A stretch of DNA of 64,000 nucleotides. Origin: Eudorina sp. 2006-703-Eu-15 (lineage: Eukaryota; Chlorophyta; Chlorophyceae; Chlamydomonadales; Volvocaceae). Below the pieces are notes generated by a model. The model was not told the DNA's origin, ran no database searches, and was given only the letters and a program-made list of their open reading frames with translations. The stretch covers positions 310,001 through 374,000 of the forward strand of contig BDSI01000028.1 in NCBI GenBank assembly GCA_003117195.1, given 5' to 3'. Positions 56,503-64,000 of the stretch are shown piece by piece (within the stretch, counting starts at the first letter, position 1; every line of letters starts with the position of its first letter). A program made the translations under genes and the position numbers.

Positions 56503-59500
56503 TCATGGCCTCCTTCTGGCAGGGGATCTGCACGCCCGCCGCAAGCACTGCGGCGGCGACCACCGCGCGCCACCAGGTTCTCGCTGCCCTTCGGGCGCTC
56601 AGCCGGCGCTGCCCTGAAGACAGCCTCCCCGCTCTGGGGCGGCCGGAGGTGTCCAGCGCTGAGGTCTCCGCCGCTCTCGCCGCCACGCCCCCTGGCCGCT
56701 CCCCGGGGGCGGATGGCATTCCAGCGGAACTCTACCAGGCCTTCCCGGACGTCTTCGCACCGCTGCTTGCCCGGGTGTTCACGGCGATCGGCTGTACGGG
56801 GGATGTGCCTGCCGGGTTCCTGGATGGGGTCATCTCCTCCCTCCCGAAGTCGGGTGACCCCACGTGCCCAGCCAACTACCGCCCCATCACGCTGCTGGAC
56901 ACGGACTACCGTACCCTCGCACGGGTGTTGGCGCGCCGTCTCCTCCCCGTGTTCGATGCCACCATTGACACCGAGCAAACCGCCTTCCTTCGGTCCCGCC
57001 GCATCGCTGACAACGTGTGGCTCCTGCAGCTCCTCCCCGAGCTCCTGCGGGCGGAGCAGCGCGCCGCGCTGGCAGTCTTCCTCGACTTCTACAAGGCGTA
57101 CGACACGGTGGACCGCGGCTTCCTGCTGGACTGCCTGGCGGCCTTGGGGGTCGGCCCGGGCTTCCTACGGTGGGTGCAGCGACTCCACACCGCCACGGGG
57201 GCCACAGCAGTGGTCAACGGACATCGCTCCCAGCGCGTGCCCATCACGTCGGGAGTCCGCCAGGGCTGCCCCTCGCACCCCTGCTCTACCTAGCGGTCGG
57301 GCAGGCCCTCCTCGCGTGGCTGAAGTCCCGGGGTGTTGGCCTGTGCTTCGGCAGCCGCCGTGTCACGGCGTCCCAGTACGCCGACGACTGCACCCCGCTG
57401 CTGGCCCTCGCCACTCAGCTCCCTGACTTCTTGGCGGTCATGGATGTCTTTCGGCTTGCGTCTGGGCAGCGGCTCAACCTGGGCAAGGTCGAGCTCCTTC
57501 ATGTCGGCGCCCCCGCCCCACCGGCGGGGGCTGCTGCCGCAGCACCTCCCTCCGCCGCACCGGCCCCTGGTGTGGCGCTACCGGAGTCCTCGGCAGCTGC
57601 CTCCCCCTCCCCCCCGCCCCCTGCCGCCGCCGTGGCGCTCCTGGCCGCCCTCCGTCGCCTACCGGCCGCCATCGCCACCACCTTTTCGGCACTCCTCCGC
57701 CGTGGGGCCCCGCCGTCACCTGCAGCCCCTGCTGCCGCCGCCAGCCCCGGCCCGACCGCCGCCCCAGCCCCTGCCGTGGCGGCGGCGCCGTCGACGGTGG
57801 CAGTGGCGCCGGTGCAACCCCGCACGGTGGAACAGGCCCGGACCCTGGGGGTCTGCTTCCGCAATGACACTATGGTGCCGCCTGTGGACTTCACCGGGGT
57901 CCTCGCCGCCCTGGAACGCGTGGCCCGCCTCCCCCTGTCTACCTTTGGCCGCGCCGCCGCCGCTTCGGGCTATGCCCTCAGCAAGGCCCTCTACCACCTC
58001 GAATTCCAAGGCCTCCCGGCCCGCGCGGTGGTGGAGCGTCTGCAAGCCTCTGTCGCGGCCGTGGTCGACCGCGCCGTACCTCCCAGCCTGCACGCCGTGA
58101 ATCCCCCCTCGCGACTCCCGGGCGTGGGCCTCGACACGCTGGCCCTACCGCCGGCGCTCGGAGGGTTCGGCCTCCTCCCGCTGCGGGCCCATGTTCAGGC
58201 TCGTCACGCGATGGCGGCGGTGCGCTGTGTCCTGGGCGCCTCGGGCCTCCTCCCGGCGGACCCCCCCTGGCCGGCGCTGGTCCTCCGCCTCCTCCGACGA
58301 TGTCACCCCGCGGCACACCCTCTGTGCCTGCTCGCGCCACATGACGGCCTGGTTCTGGGGGTGGAGCCGCCGGCAGCCAGCCCCGCCTTCCGGCGCCTCC
58401 TCAGCGCCCTATCCCCCCTGGGCCCACCGGCTCTGCTCCACCCGGACTCCATGGCGGGCCCCTGGTGCTACAGTGCGCCCCTGTGGGGCAACCCCGCCCT
58501 CCGGGCGGCCGACGGGCGCTGCCTGGAGGCCCACTTCCCCGTCCTCTTCGCCCTGCGGGGTCTCACCACCATCGGGACCGCGCTCCGCTGCTGGCGTTCG
58601 CTGGCAGCCGCGCGCAGTAGCCTCGCTGCCGCTCGGCAGCGGGGTGGTCCTCTCTCCCCCCGTGTTCTCCGGGGTGTACGCTGGAGCTCCGGCGTTGTGC
58701 CCTCCGCGGTGTCCTCGGCTACAGCGAGCTGGGGGCGGCTCTGGACATCTCGGGCGTGCAGGTTTTGGACGACTTGGGCGCCCTCCTGCAGCGCCTGCCC
58801 GCTAGCTGGGTGGCGGCCGCCCGGGAGGTCCTCCGGGGCGCGGCCGCCGCCCCGACCGAGCAGGAGGCCTGGCGTGCGCTGCTTCGCGGGTTTGTGTGGC
58901 GCCCGCCGGCCGGACCTCCTGTGCCACTGCTGCGCCTCACAGTCAAGACTGCCACGGCCTTACAGCTCGGCCCTTCCCTGCAGGACCTGGCGGACCGGCA
59001 CCTGGCTTATATTGCGGATGCATATGGGCAGTTGCCGGTGCCGCCATCCGCCCTGGCCGACTTCCGCAGCACCCTGCGCAGGCTTTGGCGCCTGCGGTGG
59101 GAAAACGGCCACAAGGAGCCCCTCTGGCGGCTGGCGGTGCATGGGGTCGCGGGCTTCCCCGCTGTTTCGGCCAGCGCGGCGCGGCCAGGCGGACCGCGCC
59201 TCCGTGCAGCGGCCTGCTGCCCCTGTGGCGCGGCCATTTCAGGATCGGGATCGTGCTGGGTTCGGCGGCACCTTTTCTGGGATTGCCCTGTTGCGCAGTC
59301 GCTGCGGGAGGTGTTAGGGCTGGCGTTGGGGGCGTCGATCGGGCGGCTCGGTTCGGGTCTTCAGCGGCACCACCTGTGGCTTGTGGTCTGCCCGCCGGGT
59401 TTGCATCCGCCAGTCTGGGATGTCGTGGCCCTGGCGGCCTTGGCGGCCCTGGAGCGTGGCCGCCAACGCATGTACAATGTGTGGGACCAGCGTACCCCCC

Positions 59501-60246
59501 TGCTGCGGGGGCGTCTCGCGGCGATCACGGTTGAGGTGGCTGCTGACTTTTGGGCCCGCCTCGCTTCCTTCGCCGCCCTGGGACTGGCCCCTCGGAATTG
59601 GGGTTCCGTTCCCTCTCAACACCCGTTCCTATGCAATGTGAATGGGCGTGTTGTCTTGAATGCTCCCCTGGACGTCGACTCTCCCCCTGCGTCCCCGCGT
59701 GGGTGATCTGATGCGTGCCTGTGGCATGACCTGACTGTGTGCTACGTCGTCCACCCCGCCTTCTCGGCCGGGTCCGCTTCCGCGCACTGTGTCCGTGCTG
59801 GACTTACTGAACTACGAGGGTTGTAGGGGTCCTCTGGTCCCGCCACCCTTGCGTTGGCGCTCGTGGTCTCGTAATCTTCTCTTTGTTGGCTTGGTGCTGG
59901 TGGTCCCTGGATGAGTCATTGATTTATCCCGTACTCTGGTGCGGGCTTGGCTGCATCGGTGCGTTGTGTCTTCCGGGCCGGGAGGTTGGCCCTGGTTCTG
60001 GGTGCTCAGTTGGCAGCCCTATGTGTCTTTAGGCTGGTTGTTGGCCGCAGTTTGCTCCTGCCCTTAGGCAGCTCGTACTTTTGAAGGCTTGGGTCCGGTA
60101 GTTCCTTGGCTTCTTTTCTTTGGCATGGCTCCTTGCTTCGTGCAGGGCATGCCCCTGGGGTAGGATGAACAGTCCGTCTACGCCTGTACGGCGAGCGATC
60201 AACTTGGTTGTTGGTCCCCCTTGTAACCGTGAATCCTAATCAATTG
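56503..60246 (+). mobile_element. LINE copy B, longest copy, 5'-truncated, L1-like
   Basis: A 3.7-kb copy starting directly after the tail of copy A. It contains the reverse transcriptase, the C-terminal domain and the same 3' UTR, ending ...AATCAATTG. No apurinic endonuclease region precedes the RT, so it is 5'-truncated. RT motif style suggests the L1 clade. Confidence 0.92.
56505..59706 (+). pseudogene. LINE reverse transcriptase ORF, frameshifted
   Basis: RT landmarks in order: SPGADGIPAELYQAF, ISSLPKSGDPTCPANYRPIT, TEQTAFLRSRRIADNVW, the first catalytic Asp in FLDFYKAYD, SGVRQGCP, then the second catalytic pair in QYADDCTPLL. A one-base loss in a C run at about 57269-57272 breaks the frame just after GVRQGCP. 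A second shift near 58660-58690 separates the RT-downstream frame from the C-terminal frame that starts near LDDLGALLQRLP (58762 on). The final part encodes CCPCGAA ... HLFWDCPVA and stops at 59706. Ala/Pro-rich insertions follow the YADD region. With two shifts and no endonuclease, this copy is dead. Confidence 0.88.
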
Positions 60247-60565
60247 CCCGTACTCTGGTGCGGGCTTGGCTGCGTCGGTGCGTTGTGTCTTCCGGGCCGG
60301 GAGGTTGGCCCTGGTTCTGGGTGCTCAGTTGGCAGCCCTATGTGTCTTTAGGCTGGTTGTTGGCCGCAGTTTGCTCCTGCCCTTAGGCGGCTCGTACTTT
60401 TGAAGGCTTGGGTCCGGTGGTTCCTTGGCTTCTTTTCTTTGGCATGGCTCCTTGCTTCGTGCAGGGCATGCCCCTGGGGTAGGATGAACAGTCCGTCTAC
60501 GCCTGTACGGCGAGCGATCAACTTGGTTGTTGGTCCCCCTTGTAACCGTGAATCCTAATCAATTG
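60247..60565 (+). mobile_element. LINE copy C, 3' UTR only
   Basis: 319 bp matching copy B from 59928 to its end (CCCGTACTCTGGTGCGGGCT ... AATCAATTG). Extreme 5' truncation; no coding sequence. Confidence 0.92.
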
Positions 60566-61488
60566 CCTCGGGGGCGTCGATCGGGCGGCTCGGTTCGGGT
60601 CTTCAGCGGCACCACCTGTGGCTTGTGGTCTGCCCGCCGGGTTTGCATCCGCCAGTCTGGGATGTCGTGGCCCTGGCGGCCTTGGCGGCCCTGGAGCGCG
60701 GCCGCCAACGCATGTACAATGTGTGGGACCAGCGTACCCCCCTGCTGCGGGGGCGTCTCGCGGCGCTCACGGTTGAGGTGACTGCTGACTTTTGGGCCCG
60801 CCTCGCTTCCTTCGCCGCCCTGGGACTGGCCCCTCGGAATTGGGGTTCCGTTCCCTCTCAACACCCGTTCCTATGCAATGTGAATGGGCGTGTTGTCTTG
60901 AATGCTCCCCTGGACGTCGACTCTCCCCCTGCGTCCCCGCGTGGGTGATCTGATGCGTGCCTGTGGCCTGACCTGACTGTGTGCTACGTCGTCCACCCCG
61001 CCTTCTCGGCCGGGTCCGCTTCCGCGCGCTGTGTCCGTGCTGGACTTACTGAACTACGAGGGTTGTAGGGGTCCTCTGGTCCCGCCACCCTTGCGTTGGC
61101 GCTCGTGGTCTCGTAATCTTCTCTTTGTTGGCTTGGTGCTGGTGGTCCCTGGATGAGTCATTGATTTATCCCGTACTCTGGTGCGGGGTTGGCTGCATCG
61201 GTGCGTTGTGTCTTCCGGGCCGGGAGGTTGGCCCTGGTTCTGGGTGCTCAATTGGCAGCCCTATGTGTCTTTAGGCTGGTTGTTGGCCGCAGTTTGCTCC
61301 TGCCCTTAGGCAGCTCATACTTTTGCAGGCTTGGGTCCGGTGGTTCCTTGGCTTCTTTTCTTTGGCATGGCTCCTTGCTTCGTGCAGGGCATGCCCCTGG
61401 GGTAGGATGAACAGTCCGTCTACGCCTGTACGGCGAGCGATCAACTTGGTTGTTGGTCCCCCTTGTAACCGTGAATCCTAATCAATTG
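60566..61488 (+). mobile_element. LINE copy D, 5'-truncated
   Basis: Homology to copy B resumes at about 60570 (matching 59328) and runs to the common 3' end at 61488. It keeps about 125 codons of the C-terminal frame up to the stop at 60946-60948 and the whole 3' UTR. CCTCG is found both before the truncated 5' end and right after the tail, consistent with a short target-site duplication. Confidence 0.9.
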
Positions 61489-64000
61489 CCTCGGTTCGTC
61501 AATTGTGTCGTGTTTCTTCTATCATCTTATGATCAAATGCAGCTCTTCATACGTGTGTTCACTTCACGGTTTGTTCCAGTGTGCGCTCGACCAGCGCGAT
61601 TACCTGTCGAGCGCTCGTCTGGCCAGAACGTACGTTACCTAATTGCACAGTTTCCGCACATAGTTCCCTCATAAGCGATACGGCCAGGTGCTTGAAGGTG
61701 TTGGATGTCCCAGCTTCGACATAGGTTTAACTCTCCCACCTTCGGCATATGTTTTAACTTCTGTAACACGGCAGCCTCGTTAGCGTGCGTAAACACATTT
61801 TGATCAAGTTGCTCAAACAGGCTTTCAGGGTGCAACTATGGGAGATGCAGCGCCATGCAACCCACTCGGCCCGCGGCTTCATGCTCGGCGAGGGGCTCGG
61901 GGTCAATATCACTGGCCCCGTTGCGGAGCCGTACCGTTCTCGGTGGTTATCGCTGCTGGCCACTAGCCAGCAGTGCTGCCGACCGACCCCACCCTGGGTA
62001 CGGCATGTTGGCACTGTTTGCGGGGGGAGGGGGGGCAAACACCATAGATAGCCAATGTAGTACAACCGCGAGGAGACGTGTAGGTCAAATGGCTACCTTT
62101 CAGCAGCAACAGAGACACCGACATAACAGCAGCACAAGCAGCAGCCAAGAGGATGATAATTTAGGTTATCTCCAACAGCAATAGAACAAGCAGCAAGCAT
62201 GCTTGCATTTAATATGCAATCGTTACAAGCATGCGGGCCAGGGCGTGGTCGGCGCCCTGGGTACGAATGTCCGATGGGCAATGGCCAACCCTTGCGCCTG
62301 GGGTACATGACACAGTCCGACAATGCCGACCGCAGCGAATGCGATCCGTACACGGGAACCGGTTTACACTTGAGGCCTCACACCGCATCCTTGACAGCCT
62401 TTCGTGGAGCGCTTCGCGTTCGCGCAGGCCCTCCAATCTGCGCGGCGCTCACCCACAGCGGTGCTAACACAGAGAAGTCCGATAGACCGGTCCCAAAGTC
62501 CCAATGCACCCGACACGCCCTGTAGCGGGTACCGCCCGGGACCTGAGACGGGCTAGTCGACACACAGCGGCGACAGCACGAGAAAGAGCCCAAGCCATCC
62601 AGTCAAACCCCGCTGCCTTAGCGGCGCAGGGACAAGGACAGGGACGTGCAGGAAGGCGCCGCGCGCTGTGTGCTTCCACCGCACGGGCAACGCCGGCACA
62701 TTCACACATACACACAAGCGCGCACACCTTCACTGCGTTCCTCCTACGTCCGGGGTTAGGATTTGAGAGCGCTACTCCCTGCGCCCTTCCGCTGTGCACC
62801 GCTAGGCCCCCGACACCACCACCTCCCAAGGAGAGCATGTGACCACGGACCACAGCAGCCCAGCCACCGCCCAACCCGCGCTGTGCGGCCTCGTGCAACT
62901 ACGTCGGGGCGTATTCCTCCCCCCGGGCACTTGAGGGGACTGCCGGCGGCAGCCATGTCGGTCCCCCACAGCGTTCGCCCCCCGCCTCGAGGCCTTATAC
63001 CGTCGCAGAGCTCCGACCCGCGCGCAAACAAATGTGTGTATCTATGTAAAAGAAAACATGTGTGTGTTGGGGGTGGGGTCTGTAAGGTGCTCAAGCCAAA
63101 TGTCATGACCGGGATGCTTAAAGTAACGCCTTACAACACCTGTACATATTTATGGAAAGCGTTACGTGAACTCATCCGAGCCGATGAACACACTCCGCGC
63201 CCGCCGCGTCACCACACACCCATCGTGCAGCACACTCATCGTGCAGCACCGGCGGTACGACACAGTACGGCACTGATGCGATGCCGGCGGACGGCGGTCA
63301 CCCCCTCCCACACCCACGCTCACGCCAACACCCAGACCCGTCCAACACGCCCATTTTATACATCCATATAGCAACCCGCCTTAGCTGCCACCCAAAGACA
63401 GCAATGCCACCGACTCCAAGTGCACAGCCATGCACTTCCGACATCCTGCAGGGTTCTGAACCTATAATGGGTTGCGCAGACGCGCCTCCTTCCCGAATGG
63501 GGGCCGAGACGCCCGGGCGGCTGCCCCACGTTGCTCGGCCGTCTACCAGCACAGCCATCCAGCCAGCAGACCTCACTCTCCCCACACGGAGTCCCGACCT
63601 CCTTGTTTGACGTCAAACTTATTGATGGGGCCCTGGGCCTGGAGCTGCGAAGGCCCAGGGCCGGGCAGGCAGGCGTGGCCGCCAGGGGCGCCGCGACCGG
63701 GTGCGGCAGTACCGGGTGTGGCTACCAGCGGGGCAGCTGCTTGCTATCCGGGGCGCCGCGGCCCGCACCACCAGCTGCGAAGTGAGCAGCAATAGGAGCA
63801 GCAGGAGATGGGGCAGGTCATATCGGTCCAGGGCAAGGGAGGAGCCCGCGAGCCCCCGAAACCCATCCTCCCGCAACACATTACAAACATGGTACATCCT
63901 GCGGCACTACTATGCATGCACTGGACCTACTTGCTGCCGACCTGCTTGCGAACCGGTTTGGAATCCATTCCCGTCATCTCAGCAACACCAGTACGGCACG
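61489..64000. other. No supported gene
   Basis: About 2.5 kb after the LINE array. Open frames are short, biased by composition and mutually overlapping. One weak possibility is a plus-strand frame opening at ATG 63808 (MGQVISVQGKGGA), in a good position for N-myristoylation, still open at the window edge; I cannot support it as a gene. Confidence 0.4.

Noticed and set aside
57241..57300. Programmed frameshift joining two LINE ORFs
   Set aside because: The shift falls inside the RT core between motifs that belong to one domain and is explained by one missing C in a run; a second shift occurs downstream.
60527..60781. ORF starting in LINE tail (MLVPLVTVNPNQL)
   Set aside because: The start lies in the 33-bp tail unit of copy C and reads out of frame into copy D; the same peptide appears at every tail.

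Overview
The window looks like nuclear DNA of a green alga close to Chlamydomonas (Volvocales, core-Reinhardtinia type). It is GC-rich, genes are split by many short GT-AG introns with G-rich GTGAGT/GTGGGT donors, proteins carry Ala/Gly/Gln low-complexity inserts, TGTAA poly(A) signals are present, and the chloroplast sedoheptulose-1,7-bisphosphatase is strongly Chlamydomonas-like. From memory of the C. reinhardtii protein there are scattered substitutions, so this is probably a related species. Exon boundaries were joined by hand; in every multi-exon model the summed coding length is a multiple of three and the phases match, which is the main support for the joins.

Layout. 0-2.7 kb: mostly no gene, one doubtful coiled-coil ORF. 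2.7-15.3 kb (+): a 17-exon inositol-pyrophosphate synthase VIP1/PPIP5K. 16.8-19.9 kb (-): 9-exon SBPase (SEBP1). 21.4-22.75 kb (-): a 2-exon mitochondrial lipoyl-domain protein ending in a KGD4/MRPS36-like tail instead of an E2 catalytic domain. Only 355 bp away, divergently, 23.1-30.3 kb (+): CFAP251/FAP251, the WD-repeat plus EF-hand-like subunit of the ciliary calmodulin- and spoke-associated complex. 32.5-34.6 kb (-): U-box protein with a hydrophobic N-terminus. 35.5-37.7 kb (-): EamA/DMT-type transporter, divergent from 38.1-40.1 kb (+): pfkB-family carbohydrate kinase. 41.3-43.7 kb (+): unrecognised Gln-rich protein. 45.3-53.8 kb (-): 11-exon ycf45/SPD1-like P-loop ATPase with a very long N-terminal extension. 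54.3-54.75 kb: two tandem 248-bp repeats. 55.0-61.5 kb: four head-to-tail 5'-truncated copies of one L1-type LINE. 61.5-64 kb: nothing firm.

Most genes are unrelated housekeeping or ciliary loci, each its own transcription unit. The two close divergent pairs (lipoyl protein/CFAP251 and transporter/pfkB kinase) could share promoters. The most interesting single item is the lipoyl-KGD4-like fusion, which would act as a lipoyl-bearing E3 adaptor of the 2-oxoglutarate dehydrogenase complex. The LINE array resembles the self-inserting Zepp-type clusters of green algae.
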